The notes: a model not told the origin generated them from the letters alone. Shown: positions 47,114 through 56,717, numbered from the stretch's first letter. The stretch: 64,000 nucleotides of DNA from Corynebacterium frankenforstense DSM 45800 (GCF_001941485.1 NZ_CP009247.1:1116001-1180000), one strand, 5' to 3'. Program-made: numbers and translations.

Positions 47114-48511
47114 TCAGCACTCGGTGAAGCTGACCGGCATCCCTAGGGTGACCGCGAGGCCGCCCATGGCGGTCTCCTTGTACTTGGAGCTCATGTCGCG
47201 GCCCGTCGCGGCCATGGTGGTCACCACGTCGTCGAGCGAGACGCGGTTGGTGCCGTCGCCGAGGCGGGCCAGGCGGGCGGCGTTGATCGCCTTGACCGCG
47301 CCGATGGCGTTGCGCTCGATGCACGGGATCTGCACCAGCCCGCCGACGGGGTCGCAGGTCAGCCCCAGGTTGTGCTCGAGGCCGATCTCGGCGGCGTTCT
47401 CGATCTGCGCCGGGGTGCCGCCGAGCACCGCGCACAGGCCGGCGGCCGCCATCGCCGAGGCCGAGCCGACCTCGCCCTGGCAGCCGACCTCGGCGCCGGA
47501 GATCGAGGCGTTCTCCTTGATGATCGAGCCGGCGGCCCCGGCGGCGAGCAGGAAGTCGCGGGCGGCGTCCTCGTCGAAGTCGAGCAGGAAGTCGCGCGCG
47601 TAGTGCATCACGGCGGGGATGATGCCGGCCGCGCCGTTGGTCGGGGCCGTGACCACGCGTCCGCCGGCGGCGTTCTCCTCGTTGACGGCCATGGCGTAGA
47701 GGTTGACCCACTCCATCGCGCCGAAGCCCGCGGCGTTGCGGGCCGCCTGGTCGCGCAGCTGCTCGAGCAGGATCGGGGCGCGGCGCTTGACGCCCAGCCC
47801 GCCGGGCAGGGTGCCCGGGGTGGTCATGCCCGCGAGCACGCACTCGCGCATGGTCTTCCACACGGCGTCGAGGTGCGCGGCGACGACGGGCCAGCCGCCG
47901 TCCTCGGCGTGCAGGGCGTCCTCGTTCTCGCGGACGATCTCCGGGATGGACTTGCCGGTCTCCGCGCAGCGGGCCAGCAGCTCCTCGCCGGAGGCGAAGG
48001 GGTGCGGCACCGGGTGCGGGTCCTGGGCGGCCGTGAGCTGGTTGGCCTCCTCGTGCTCGGCGCGCAGCTGGGCGCCGGTGAGGATGAATCCGCCGCCGAC
48101 GGAGTAGTAGTCCACCGGTTCGGTCAGCGCCTCGTCGTGGTCGTCGACGACGGTGAACAGCATGCCGTTGGGGTGGGCGGGAAGCTGCTTGGGGTTGAGG
48201 TCGATGACGTAGTCGACGGTGCCGCGCGGGCCCTTGGCGGTGCCGAAGACGGGCACGTTGGCGCCGGGCACGGGTTCGGCGTCGGCGGGCACGGTCTCGG
48301 GCTCGTGGCCGGCCAGGCCGAGGACGACGGCGCGGTCGGTGCCGTGGCCGCGTCCGGTGGCCGCGAGCGAGCCGCGCAGCTCGACGCGCACGCGCTGCGG
48401 AGTCTCGTCGAGCGAGTCGAGGAAGTCCTTCGCGGCGCGCATGGGGCCGACGGTGTGCGAGGACGACGGCCCGATGCCCAGGCTGAACATGTCGACGATG
48501 CTGATGGTCAC
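47114..48511 (-). CDS. sdaA: L-serine ammonia-lyase, single-chain Fe-S type
   Basis: A 465-residue enzyme that converts L-serine to pyruvate and ammonia. The N-terminal beta domain has [24 protein letters not shown]. The alpha domain holds the [4Fe-4S] cysteines, visible as [33 protein letters not shown] and the C-terminal VSFTEC. The substrate-binding THNGAAG-like segment is [14 protein letters not shown]. It is convergent with hisS, only 47 bases away, with a short GGCGGGGCC/GGCCCCGC-like GC stem in between. Start GTG 48511 is preceded by GAGAGGA. Confidence 0.95.
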   Translation of the reverse strand: MTISIVDMFSLGIGPSSSHTVGPMRAAKDFLDSLDETPQRVRVELRGSLAATGRGHGTDRAVVLGLAGHEPETVPADAEPVPGANVPVFGTAKGPRGTVDYVIDLNPKQLPAHPNGMLFTVVDDHDEALTEPVDYYSVGGGFILTGAQLRAEHEEANQLTAAQDPHPVPHPFASGEELLARCAETGKSIPEIVRENEDALHAEDGGWPVVAAHLDAVWKTMRECVLAGMTTPGTLPGGLGVKRRAPILLEQLRDQAARNAAGFGAMEWVNLYAMAVNEENAAGGRVVTAPTNGAAGIIPAVMHYARDFLLDFDEDAARDFLLAAGAAGSIIKENASISGAEVGCQGEVGSASAMAAAGLCAVLGGTPAQIENAAEIGLEHNLGLTCDPVGGLVQIPCIERNAIGAVKAINAARLARLGDGTNRVSLDDVVTTMAATGRDMSSKYKETAMGGLAVTLGMPVSFTEC

Positions 48512-48583
48512 GGCGTCGGTTCCTCTCTGTCGCGGTCGGTGACGGCACCCCAGCCTACGCACGTGCCCCGCCCGCCCGCGCGC

Positions 48584-48612
48584 TTGCCGACGTCGCGCCC
48601 GCCGCCGTCGGC
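48584..48612 (+). repeat. Dispersed motif copy within a hairpin (TTGCCGACGTC)
   Basis: The motif is at 48584-48594. Its GCCGACG (48586-48592) is complementary to CGTCGGC (48606-48612), making a hairpin 73 bases upstream of sdaA. A relaxed copy GATTCCCGACGCC (48647-48659), followed by a GCGCAGCGC centre like that of the 6405-6441 palindrome, lies 35 bases further on. Confidence 0.75.
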
Positions 48613-48758
48613 GTGTACCTCCCCGTGTGCCGGGCTCACCCCCCCGATTCCCGACGCCGCGCAGCGCGGCGTGCGCGGTCACCGCACCGTCGGTGTGTGG
48701 TGGGCGCCTGCCGTAGGTACGCGTCGCGGGCGCGTGCCGTCTGGGCCTGCCGTGGGCG

Positions 48759-49487
48759 TCAGCTGTGGGGCGCTACTTGCCGTCGTGGCCGGCGAGCAGG
48801 TCCGCGAAGGGGGGTGAACTCCTCCTCGGGGTCGGTGCCGGTGCGGCGGGCCTCAGCCTCGGCGCGGGCGGCGGCGCGCTCGCGGGTCTCCTCGGGCTCG
48901 ACCTGGCCGCGGGCGGTGGCCCCGCCGAGACCGCCGACGGAGTCGTGCTGGGTGACCATCTTCTCGGCCAGCTCGCCGGCGGCCTGGGTGATGCGCTGCG
49001 ACAGGGCGCGGCCGGCCTCGGTGCCGAAGTCCCCGGTGGCGGCGAAGACGCCGGTGGGCATCACGGTGGCGCGCAGGTAGGCGAACATGGGCCGCACCGC
49101 GTACTCGAGGACGAGCGAGTGGCGCGGGGAGCCGGCCGTGGCCGCGACGACCACGGGCATGCCGACGATCGCCTTCGGGTCCAGGACGTCGAAGAACATC
49201 TTGAACAGGCCGGTGTAGCTGGCCTTGAAGACGGGGGTGACGGCGATCAGGCCGTCGGACTCGCTGATCAGGCGCTTGGCCTCGGTCAGGGCGGGGGAGG
49301 CGACGCCCGCGGAGACCATCGCCTGGGCGAGATCGACGGCGAGGTCCTTCAGCTCGATGACGTGGACCTCGACGGCCTCGCCGCGCGCGGAGACCGCGGC
49401 GGTGACGGAGTCGGCGATCTGGTCGGCGACCTGCCGGGTAGTCGACGGGGTGGACAGTCCCGCGGTGACCACTGTCAGGTGGCGCAC
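48759..49487 (-). CDS. NADPH-dependent FMN reductase (CE1759-like, LLM-partner)
   Basis: A 242-residue flavodoxin-fold reductase. The FMN-phosphate loop is in VVTAGLSTPSTTRQVADQI (residues 6-24) and the isoalloxazine contacts are in VTPVFKASYTGLFKMFFDVLDP. The family, which I recall as a corynebacterial type paired with an LLM monooxygenase, supplies reduced FMN. The partner gene is 247 bases upstream on the same strand. The C-terminal 50 residues are a charged tail with TARGQVEPEETRERAAARAEAEA. The GTG start has GAGAGGAG upstream. Confidence 0.86.
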   Translation of the reverse strand: MRHLTVVTAGLSTPSTTRQVADQIADSVTAAVSARGEAVEVHVIELKDLAVDLAQAMVSAGVASPALTEAKRLISESDGLIAVTPVFKASYTGLFKMFFDVLDPKAIVGMPVVVAATAGSPRHSLVLEYAVRPMFAYLRATVMPTGVFAATGDFGTEAGRALSQRITQAAGELAEKMVTQHDSVGGLGGATARGQVEPEETRERAAARAEAEARRTGTDPEEEFTPLRGPARRPRRQVAPHS

Positions 49488-49586
49488 TGGGATACTCCTC
49501 TCGGTGAAGGTGGAACGGGTGGAAGCGGTGGGTGGAAGCGGTGGGTGGAGCGGATTGACGGAGCGGGTTGACGGAGCCGGTCGGCG

Positions 49587-49670
49587 GGCCCTTCGGTAGG
49601 CCCGTCGGTGGACCCGTCGGTGGGCCCGTCGGTGGACCAGTTGGCTGGCCCGTCGGTGAACCCGGTCCTG
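49587..49670 (+). repeat. 12-bp minisatellite, about seven copies
   Basis: Units of GGCCCGTCGGTG type start at 49587, 49599, 49611, 49623, 49635, 49647 and 49659; the first, fifth and last are worn. The array lies between the two flavin genes and could affect their coupling. Confidence 0.9.
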
Positions 49671-49734
49671 CGGGCCGGGTCAACCGGCCGTGACCCGAAG
49701 GGTCGGCCTGGACTTATGAGGCTTGCCTATGACG

Positions 49735-50862
49735 CTACGCCTGCGGGCTCTCGCCGCGGGCGCCCGGGGCGACCTCGAAGTGCGGCCCGGAGCCCGCGGC
49801 CCTGAGGCTGGCGTGGGTGGGCGGGTCGCTGGGCACGCCGGCGGGGCGGCGCTCCTCGAAGCGGCGGCGCAGTTCGGGCACGACGTCGCGGCCCAGGCGC
49901 TCGATCTGGTCGAGCACGACCTCCAGGGGCAGGCCGGCGTGGTCGATGAGGAACATCTGGCGCTGGTAGTCGCCGACCCAGTCGGCGAAGGTCAGGGTGC
50001 GCTCGATGACCTGCTCGGCGGTGCCGACGGTCAGCGGGGTCAGCTCGCTGAACTCCTCGAGGCTCGGGCCGTGGCCGTAGACCGGGGCGTTGTCGAAGTA
50101 GGGGCGGAAGAAGTCGACGGCCTCCTTCTCGGTGTCGCCGATGAAGACCTGCCCGCCCAGGCCCACGATGGCCTGGTCGGCACGCCCGTGGCCGTAGGCC
50201 TCGAAGCGCCGGCGGTAGATGCCGACCATCTTGGCCGTGTGCTCCTTGTTCCAGAAGATGTTGTTGTGGAAGAAGCCGTCGCCGTAGTAGGCGGCCTGTT
50301 CGGCGATCTGCGGCGAGCGGATGGATCCGTGCCACACGAAGGGCGGGACGTCGTCAAGCGGCCACGGGGTGGACGTGAAGCCCTGCAGGGGCGTGCGGAA
50401 CTTGCCCTGCCAGGTCACGGAGCGCTCGCGCCAGAGGCGGCGCAGCAGGTGGTAGTTCTCCACGGCCAGCGGGATGCCCTGGCGGATGTCCTTGCCGTAC
50501 CACGGGTAGACCGGGCCGGTGTTGCCGCGCCCGAGCATCAGGTCGTTGCGCCCGCCCGACAGGTGCTGCAGGAAGGCGTACTCCTCGGCGATCTTGACCG
50601 GGTCGTTGGTGGTGATCAGCGTCGTGGAGGTCGACAGCAGGATGCGCTCGGTCTTGGCCGCGATGTAGGCCAGGTGCGTCGTCGGTGAGGAGGGCACGAA
50701 GGGCGGGTTGTGGTGCTCGCCGGTGGCGAAGACGTCGAGGCCGACCTCCTCGGCCTTGAGCGCGATCTTCGTCATCGCCTCGATGCGCTCGCCCTCGGTG
50801 GGGGTGCGCCCGGTGGTGGGGTCCTCGGTGACGTCTCCGATGGTGAAGATGCCGAACTGCAT
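49735..50862 (-). CDS. LLM-class flavin-dependent oxidoreductase (luciferase-like)
   Basis: A 375-residue TIM-barrel monooxygenase using reduced FMN. Recognisable elements are MQFGIFTIGDVTEDP at the start, VGLDVFATGEHHNPPFVPSSP (active-site His region), the AYIAAKTERILLSTSTTLITTNDPVKIAEEYAFLQHLSGGRNDLMLGRGN block (50529-50678) and HAGLPLEVVLDQIERLG near the end. The flavin is delivered by the neighbouring FMN reductase. The substrate is unknown; relatives oxidise sulfonates, amines or long-chain alkanes. A reversed dispersed motif at 50347-50357 codes for LDDV. Start at 50862 begins the conserved MQFGIF. Confidence 0.88.
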   Translation of the reverse strand: MQFGIFTIGDVTEDPTTGRTPTEGERIEAMTKIALKAEEVGLDVFATGEHHNPPFVPSSPTTHLAYIAAKTERILLSTSTTLITTNDPVKIAEEYAFLQHLSGGRNDLMLGRGNTGPVYPWYGKDIRQGIPLAVENYHLLRRLWRERSVTWQGKFRTPLQGFTSTPWPLDDVPPFVWHGSIRSPQIAEQAAYYGDGFFHNNIFWNKEHTAKMVGIYRRRFEAYGHGRADQAIVGLGGQVFIGDTEKEAVDFFRPYFDNAPVYGHGPSLEEFSELTPLTVGTAEQVIERTLTFADWVGDYQRQMFLIDHAGLPLEVVLDQIERLGRDVVPELRRRFEERRPAGVPSDPPTHASLRAAGSGPHFEVAPGARGESPQA

Positions 50863-51247
50863 GGTGGGGCTCCTGACTCTGATTGCTCGGGCGGGCGGTC
50901 GCGTCGGCCGGTCCCGTCGGTCGGACCGGCTGGTCCCGCCGGGCTGTTCCCGCCGGGTTCGGCCGGCGGGACTGCTCCCGGGGTCCGGCCCCGTCGGACT
51001 GGTCCGTGGGCCGACGCCGGCCGCCGCTAACTGACTGTACGGAGTGCTTCCGTGGTTGAAGGTTTCGTCGGGTGTCTTTGATTCACGGGGAGTGACACTG
51101 TCCGCCACTCTATGACATGTCAACAAACTGTGTGGGGCGGGTATTCCCGGGCGCGTCAGGCGAGGTTCGTCGGCGCCGCGCGCGCCGGGAGGGAGGTCCG
51201 TGTGTGCGCCGGACGCGCCGCGCCTGTGCCCGGGGCAGACGCCGCGC

Positions 51248-51295
51248 CTGTGCGCGGCGGGGGAGCACCGGGGCGTCGGAAATCGACCCCGGGCG
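51248..51295 (+). repeat. 48-bp direct repeat, copy 1
   Basis: Copies 51248-51295 and 51373-51420 differ at three positions and are 125 bases apart. Each contains GGCGTCGGAAATCGA, a relaxed version of the dispersed motif. A shorter match, CACCGGGACGTCGGAAATTGA, ends the spacer at 57126-57146. Confidence 0.9.
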
Positions 51296-51372
51296 CGGCG
51301 GGCGACCTCCGGTGGGCAGGCGGATGGATGCGCGGTAGTTCGCCACGCCGGCGGGCACCGCGCACGTAGGGC

Positions 51373-51420
51373 CTGTGCGCAGTGGGGGAGCACCGGGGCG
51401 TCGGAAATCGAGCCCGGGCG
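51373..51420 (+). repeat. 48-bp direct repeat, copy 2
   Basis: Second copy, ending 20 bases before the SNF2-gene start codon and therefore in its leader. Confidence 0.9.
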
Positions 51421-51439
51421 CCGTGGCAGAATCTTGTCC

Positions 51440-54217
51440 ATGTCGCAGCGCACCTTCACCTCCGTCGAGCTTCAGACCCTGCTGGGGCGTGCCGATGAGG
51501 TGACGGCCGTGGCGAGGGAGTCCCGGGAGGCCGCCGAGTGGCTCGCCGGCTGGGTGTCCTCGCCGCGTGCGGCGGACCTCAACAGCGCGTACCTGCGCGA
51601 CTCCGACACCGGTGAGTGGATATGCTTTCTCACCCCGTGGGCGCTGACGTGGCCGGACGGCTTCTACGCCGTCCAGGAGGCCAACGCGGATCCGGGGCTC
51701 GCCGAGGCGCTGCTCGCACTCATCGACGACGCCGGGGAGGTCCCCGAGCTCCGCAAGCGGGCGAAGAAGGCCGCGCCCGGCTTCTTCGGCCGGCTCTTCG
51801 GCGGCGGGCGCGTCGACGCCGCCCGGGAGGCCGCCGCGGAACTGGAGAGCGTGCTCGGCGGGATCGACTCCAGCGGCGCCCTCGTGCGCGCCCGCGAGGC
51901 GCTCGACCGGATGCACACGGCCACCGAGCTGCAGCGGGAGGGCGTGCACCTCTTCCCGGGCTCGCACGGGACCCCCAACCGCTACCTGAAGGCCGCGCGC
52001 GAGGCGGTCAAGGACGCGCTCAACGGGCACTTCGGCACCTCGGGGCCGGTGGGCCTTGACCCCTTCGACCCGGGGCCGGTCGCCGCGGTGCTCGAGCGGG
52101 CGCGGGCCGCGCGTGACGACCCGTTCTCCGAGGCCACGCTGCGCACGCAGCTCGAGCGGATCCTCGCCGAGCGCGGCCGGGTCGAGGCCGAGCAGCTGCT
52201 GGACGGCATGCCGCTGGAGACGCTGCGCGAGGTCACCGCCGACCGGCTGCGCATCTCCGGGCTGCCCGAGGCCGGTGTGAAGACCGTCGGCGACGTGCGC
52301 CGCGCCCACGCCGGCCAGCTGCGCCAGATCCCCGGGATCGGTCAGCGCTCCGCCGACCGGCTCAAGGCCGCGGCCGAGACGCTCTTCTCCGAGGCCGCCG
52401 CCGAGCCCCGCCGCGACATCGGCACCGAGCGGACCCGCTACGCCGTGCAGCTGGTCAACGTCCTGGCGCGCTATGACGCCCTGCCGGACCTCGACGAGGA
52501 GCAGCAGGCGCGGCGCAGGCGCCTCTTCGAGATCGCCGACCTGTCGAGGAACTGGAGTGTGGCGGCAGGCGACCCCGACCGGTGGGCGGTGGCGTACTCG
52601 GGCGGGGAGAAGAGCAACGAGACCTACGCGCGCTTCCGCCGCGACATCGCCTGGGCGCAGGCCAACCCGCAGGTGCTCGACACCTTCCGGGGACTGACCG
52701 TGACGGTGAACCCGTGGGCCGACTACGAGCGCCGGCCCGCGCACTACCAGGGGCTGCTCGCCGACCTGCTGGGCAACCAGAAGACCGGCGGCGAGGACCT
52801 CGACGCCGACACGCTCGCCGCGATTCGCGCGCTGCGCCTCGACCGCACCTTCCTGAACCCCGACCTGCACCTGCGCGGCTACCAGTCCTTCGGCGCGCGC
52901 TTCGCGGTGGTGCAGAAGAAGACCGTCCTCGGCGACGAGATGGGCCTGGGCAAGACGGTCCAGGCGATTGCCGCGGCGGCGCACGTGGCCGCCGTCGACG
53001 GGGTGGCGCGCACCCGCGTGCTCGTCGTCTGCCCGGCCTCCGTGGTGGTCAACTGGGAGCGCGAGATCAAGAACTTCACCGACGGGCTGCCCGTCTTCCG
53101 CGCCCACGGCGCGGTCAAGGAGGACCTCGTGGACGCCTGGCGCAGCGAGGGCGGGTTCTGCGTGGTGACTTACGACGGCGCGCGCACCATGGCCTCGCGG
53201 CTCGGCGCGCCGGAGTTCGTGGTCGTCGACGAGGCGCACATGATCAAGAACCCGCGGGCGCAGCGCTCCCGGGCGGTCGCGCGCCTGGTGGACACGGCGG
53301 CGCACGCGCTGCTGATGACGGGCACCCCGCTGGAGAACGCCGTGGAGGACTTCGAGAACCTCGTCGGCTACATCGCCCCGGAGCTCGACGTGGCGGACCT
53401 CTCCGCCCGCGAGTTCCGGCGCCGTATCGCGCCGGTGTACCTGCGGCGCAACCAGGACGACGTGCTCGACGAGCTGCCGCAGAAGACCGAGACGATCGAC
53501 TGGATCGACCTCAACGACGAAGACCGCCGGCACTACCTCGAGGCCGTGCGCGAGGGCGGCTGGATGGCCATGCGGCGCGCGCCCATGACCACGCCCGTGG
53601 GCGTGCCGGCGAAGTTGGAGCGTCTGCGCGAGATCGTCGACGAGGCCGCCGAGGCCGGGCGCAAGGTGCTCATCTTCTCGTTCTTCCTCGACGTGCTGGG
53701 CCGGCTGGAGGAGGAGCTCGGTAAGACTGTCGTGGGCACGGTGGACGGCTCGGTGGTCGCGGCGAAGCGGCAGGACCTCGTCGACCAGTTCGCCGCCGTG
53801 GACGGGCCCGCGGTGCTGCTCGCCCAGATCACCGCCGCGGGTGCGGGGCTGAACATCCAGGCCGCCAGCGTGGTCATCCTCGTCGAGCCTCAGGTCAAGC
53901 CCTCCATCGAGGCGCAGGCGATCGCACGCGCCCACCGCATGGGGCAGACGTCCACGGTGCTGGTGCACCGGCTGGTCGCCGACGACACCGCCGACGAGCG
54001 GCTCCTGGAGATCTTGGGGCAGAAGACCAAGGTCTTCGACGCCTACGCCCGGGAGTCGGAGTCGGCGCGCGTGCACGACGCGGTGGACGTCTCCGAGTCG
54101 CAGCTGGCCGAGGAGATCATCGCGGCGGAGCGCAAGCGGTGGAATGTCGGTGGGGAGGCCGAGGGGGACGCCGGGGACACCCGGGAGTCCAAGGGGGACA
54201 CCGGGGGAGAGGCCTAG
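51440..54217 (+). CDS. SNF2-family helicase with internal helix-hairpin-helix
   Basis: A 925-residue protein. The SNF2 motor occupies about residues 480-900: motif I GDEMGLGKTVQAIAAA, motif II VVDEAHMIKN, motif III LLMTGTPLENAVEDFENLVGY, and motif VI region AIARAHRMGQTSTVLVHRLV. The N-terminal 480 residues hold a short conserved-looking start and a region around FGRLFGGGRVDAAREAAAELESVLGG. A helix-hairpin-helix pair then follows at about residues 270-315 (LRISGLPEAGVKTVGD and LRQIPGIGQRSADRLKAAAE), suggesting structured-DNA binding. No partner nuclease is fused. It stands alone between repeat-rich spacers, and could serve repair or defence. Confidence 0.85.
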   Translation: MSQRTFTSVELQTLLGRADEVTAVARESREAAEWLAGWVSSPRAADLNSAYLRDSDTGEWICFLTPWALTWPDGFYAVQEANADPGLAEALLALIDDAGEVPELRKRAKKAAPGFFGRLFGGGRVDAAREAAAELESVLGGIDSSGALVRAREALDRMHTATELQREGVHLFPGSHGTPNRYLKAAREAVKDALNGHFGTSGPVGLDPFDPGPVAAVLERARAARDDPFSEATLRTQLERILAERGRVEAEQLLDGMPLETLREVTADRLRISGLPEAGVKTVGDVRRAHAGQLRQIPGIGQRSADRLKAAAETLFSEAAAEPRRDIGTERTRYAVQLVNVLARYDALPDLDEEQQARRRRLFEIADLSRNWSVAAGDPDRWAVAYSGGEKSNETYARFRRDIAWAQANPQVLDTFRGLTVTVNPWADYERRPAHYQGLLADLLGNQKTGGEDLDADTLAAIRALRLDRTFLNPDLHLRGYQSFGARFAVVQKKTVLGDEMGLGKTVQAIAAAAHVAAVDGVARTRVLVVCPASVVVNWEREIKNFTDGLPVFRAHGAVKEDLVDAWRSEGGFCVVTYDGARTMASRLGAPEFVVVDEAHMIKNPRAQRSRAVARLVDTAAHALLMTGTPLENAVEDFENLVGYIAPELDVADLSAREFRRRIAPVYLRRNQDDVLDELPQKTETIDWIDLNDEDRRHYLEAVREGGWMAMRRAPMTTPVGVPAKLERLREIVDEAAEAGRKVLIFSFFLDVLGRLEEELGKTVVGTVDGSVVAAKRQDLVDQFAAVDGPAVLLAQITAAGAGLNIQAASVVILVEPQVKPSIEAQAIARAHRMGQTSTVLVHRLVADDTADERLLEILGQKTKVFDAYARESESARVHDAVDVSESQLAEEIIAAERKRWNVGGEAEGDAGDTRESKGDTGGEA

Positions 54218-54282
54218 GGACGGCCAGCGCGCCGGGCCGGCGTCACGCCAGGTTCGATTACTGGTGATTACCGGTGGGGCGC

Positions 54283-56637
54283 TCAGGCGCTGAACAGTGT
54301 GGGCTCGTCGCCGGGCCAATCCTCTCCGCCGCCGTCCCCGTCGTCGAAGTTCAGCGGGGCGGCGTAGTGGGTGTCCTCGGGCTCGTCGAACCCGGCCCCG
54401 GCGGGGTGGCCCGCTGCGGCTCCAGAGCCGGGTCCGCCCGCGTCCTCGGACTCCTCGGAGTACTTCTCGGCGAGGTAGTCCTCGTAGTCCGCCATCCAGG
54501 ACTCATCCGGGTCCGCGGGCACACCGGTCCCGTCGAATCCTCCACCGTCCTGGGGCACAGAGCTCCCGTCAGGTCCGGCACCGTCCTGGAGCACAGAGCT
54601 CCCGTCAGATCTGGCACCGCCTCGGGGCACACCGGCCCCGTTGGGGTCTCGCCCGGCTGCGGGCGCACCGCTCCCGTCGGTCGGGTGTGTGGTGTCGTTC
54701 CCGGACTCGCTGTCCAGGTGTTCGTACTTGCGCCGGATCCGTTCGCCAGCGGAGAAGTCTGCCCGCTGCGTCCGGTTGATCGTCACACCGGAGGTGTCCG
54801 AGGACGCGGCCGGCGGGGTGTGGCCCATCCGCCCGGTCTCCGGGTCCCGCGCGGACCAGCCGCGTGAGGCCTGCATGTCGCGTTTGTCGTTGTTGTCCCT
54901 GTGGTGTTCCTTGCACCGGAACGTCAGGTTGTTGATGTCCGTGGGGCCACCGTCGCTGTGGGGCCAGTCGTGGTGGAGCTCAACCAAGTCGGCGGGCGCG
55001 GTACAGCCCGGGTACGAGCACACTCCTTCCGCGGCGAACAGCGCGACCTTCTGCATGAAGTTCCCCAGTCTCCGGGCCCTGCCGGCGTAGAGCGGATTGC
55101 CCGCGGTGTCGTGCAGGACGAGGTAGTCGTAGGGTTTCGCCTTGATCTTCATCAGCTCGAAGAGCGAGAGGTCGATTCCGGTGTTCGTCGGGTGCCTCCT
55201 CATGAAGGCCCTCCGCGCCTTGGCCGGGTCCGTCTCGACGTCGGCGCCGGCCTGCATGATCTCGTCGGCGTCGTCGGCGACGAGCGAGAGGACGATCGCG
55301 GCGTTGCCGGTGTCTTCCGTCTTGCCGGCGGCGTAGGCGCTGAGCACGTGGTGCAGGAGGTCCGCGTACCGCTCGGCGCGGCGGCGCCGGTCGGGCCCGT
55401 TGCGCTTGGCACGGGAGGCGGCGACCCCGTCCGGGTCCAGACCGGGGATGCCCAGTTCGAGAATGTCGGCGTCGGCGTCGTCGTCCTTGGGGCGGTCGAA
55501 GCCCGGGGTCGCGCCGGCCATGAGATGCTTCAGGAGCGCGGCCGTCGAGGCGGGCAGGTAGCCCTTGATGTGCACGCCGCCGTCGGCCTGCTGCTTCGAG
55601 ACCCACAGCCAACGCTTCTTGAAGGCAGCCAGCGGGTCACCGGATTCCAGGTTGGCCTCGGCGACGCGGTTGCGGATCCAGTCGCGCAGATCCTCCGGCG
55701 AGCGGTTGTCGGCCTCCTCGATCGCGCGGCGGCGCAGCTCCTCGGCGCCGACCTTGGCCTCGTCGAGCAGGTTCTTCAGCTCGTTGTTGATGATGCGCAG
55801 CTTCTCGGCGGCGAGCTTCTTCTCGCGGGCGCGGCGGTTGGCCTCCCGGCGGTCGCCCTCGGCCTGCCGGCGACGTTCCTCCGCCGCCCGGCGCTCGGCC
55901 TTCTCGCGCTCGAGACGCTCCTGCTCCTGGCGCCTGCGCTCCTCGCGTTCCCGCTCGGCACGCTCACGCTTCTCACGCTCGCGCTCAGCGCGCTCGCGCT
56001 CGGACTCGGCCTCGTCGGCGGGCCCGCTGCCGGGAGCCTCAGAGGACCAGTCGTCGCCGTCGCCGGGCGCGCCGTCGGGGCCCAGATCCTCGCCGGCGCC
56101 GGGAACTCTTCCGGCACCGGAATCCGCACCGACGCCGTCAGCGCCAGAGCCTGAGGCAGCACCTGCATCGGCGCCGGGCACACTACCGGTACCGGAATCC
56201 GCGCCGTTACCGAGGCCAGTGCCATCACCGGCGTCAGTGTCGGGCTCTGGGGCCGGCGTCGGGTCCGGTGCCGCCGCGGGGCGGGCCGGACCGTAGGTGT
56301 TCTCGGCGCCGTCGACGCGGGCGCGGGCTTCAGCACGCGAGAGGTCGAAGACCTCCGCCAGGAACAGGTCCACCCGCGAGGTGCCCGTCAGGTTGCCGGC
56401 GTGGTGCACTCCGGCCAGGTGTGCGACCGTGTGATCGATGACGGTCTTCGAGCCCATCGCCTTCTCGAGGTTGACCAGCGAGGGCAGCATGTCCTGGAAC
56501 TCGCGGGCCTTGACGGAGGTGTCGATGAGCTCGGAGACCTTCTCCATGTCGCTTGAGATCCGCCCGATAAGGGAGTTGACCTCGCGGACGCGCGCGGAAT
56601 CCGGTCCGTCGGGGTTGAGTGCGGTCGCGGTGGTCAT
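54283..56637 (-). CDS. DUF222/HNH-endonuclease family protein, large form
   Basis: A 784-residue protein. The DUF222-type (13E12-like) region starts at the N-terminus (SLIGRISSDMEKVSELIDTSVKAREFQDMLPSLVNLEKA). Residues about 210-310 are a long Glu/Arg coiled coil made of EREREKRER-like heptads. The HNH nuclease is near residues 535-580: CSYPGCTAPADLVELHHDW, SDGGPTDINNLTFRCKEHH. The tail from about residue 640 has 12-residue repeats (36-bp units, 54521-54628 and beyond). Such genes are often found in many copies in corynebacteria, and their job is unknown; mobile-element remnants are common among them. ATG start has GGGAGGTGACCCG. Confidence 0.87.
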   Translation of the reverse strand: MTTATALNPDGPDSARVREVNSLIGRISSDMEKVSELIDTSVKAREFQDMLPSLVNLEKAMGSKTVIDHTVAHLAGVHHAGNLTGTSRVDLFLAEVFDLSRAEARARVDGAENTYGPARPAAAPDPTPAPEPDTDAGDGTGLGNGADSGTGSVPGADAGAASGSGADGVGADSGAGRVPGAGEDLGPDGAPGDGDDWSSEAPGSGPADEAESERERAEREREKRERAEREREERRRQEQERLEREKAERRAAEERRRQAEGDRREANRRAREKKLAAEKLRIINNELKNLLDEAKVGAEELRRRAIEEADNRSPEDLRDWIRNRVAEANLESGDPLAAFKKRWLWVSKQQADGGVHIKGYLPASTAALLKHLMAGATPGFDRPKDDDADADILELGIPGLDPDGVAASRAKRNGPDRRRRAERYADLLHHVLSAYAAGKTEDTGNAAIVLSLVADDADEIMQAGADVETDPAKARRAFMRRHPTNTGIDLSLFELMKIKAKPYDYLVLHDTAGNPLYAGRARRLGNFMQKVALFAAEGVCSYPGCTAPADLVELHHDWPHSDGGPTDINNLTFRCKEHHRDNNDKRDMQASRGWSARDPETGRMGHTPPAASSDTSGVTINRTQRADFSAGERIRRKYEHLDSESGNDTTHPTDGSGAPAAGRDPNGAGVPRGGARSDGSSVLQDGAGPDGSSVPQDGGGFDGTGVPADPDESWMADYEDYLAEKYSEESEDAGGPGSGAAAGHPAGAGFDEPEDTHYAAPLNFDDGDGGGEDWPGDEPTLFSA
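54521..54640 (-). repeat. 36-bp in-frame tandem repeat in the HNH-gene tail
   Basis: Units at 54521-54556, 54557-54592 and 54593-54628, with a partial fourth. All have CACCGTCCTGG or a close form. They code for DGSSVPQDG-like repeats. Confidence 0.9.
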
Positions 56638-56717
56638 CGGGTCACCTCCCTGGGCCCTGATCCCGGGGGGCCTGCTACCGGCCAGTCGATCCCCCCGTGC
56701 TTTCCGTTCTGACCATC

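Larger units (their letters stand above)
50863..51439. other. 577-bp repeat-rich spacer between the LLM and SNF2 genes
   Basis: The first part (50880-51020) is made of CGGTCCCGTCGG/CCCGCCGGG-like repeats. A possible minus-strand promoter for the LLM gene is near 51105-51123: TTGACA is the reverse of 51118-51123, inside the palindrome TGACATGTCA (51113-51122), but no good -10 is found at the right distance. The second part holds two 48-bp direct repeats. No credible gene is seen. Confidence 0.65.

Noticed and set aside
54283..56637. The HNH/DUF222 gene as part of an intact mobile element
   Set aside because: No transposase, integrase or clear terminal inverted repeats flank it; only minisatellites are present, so mobility is not supported.
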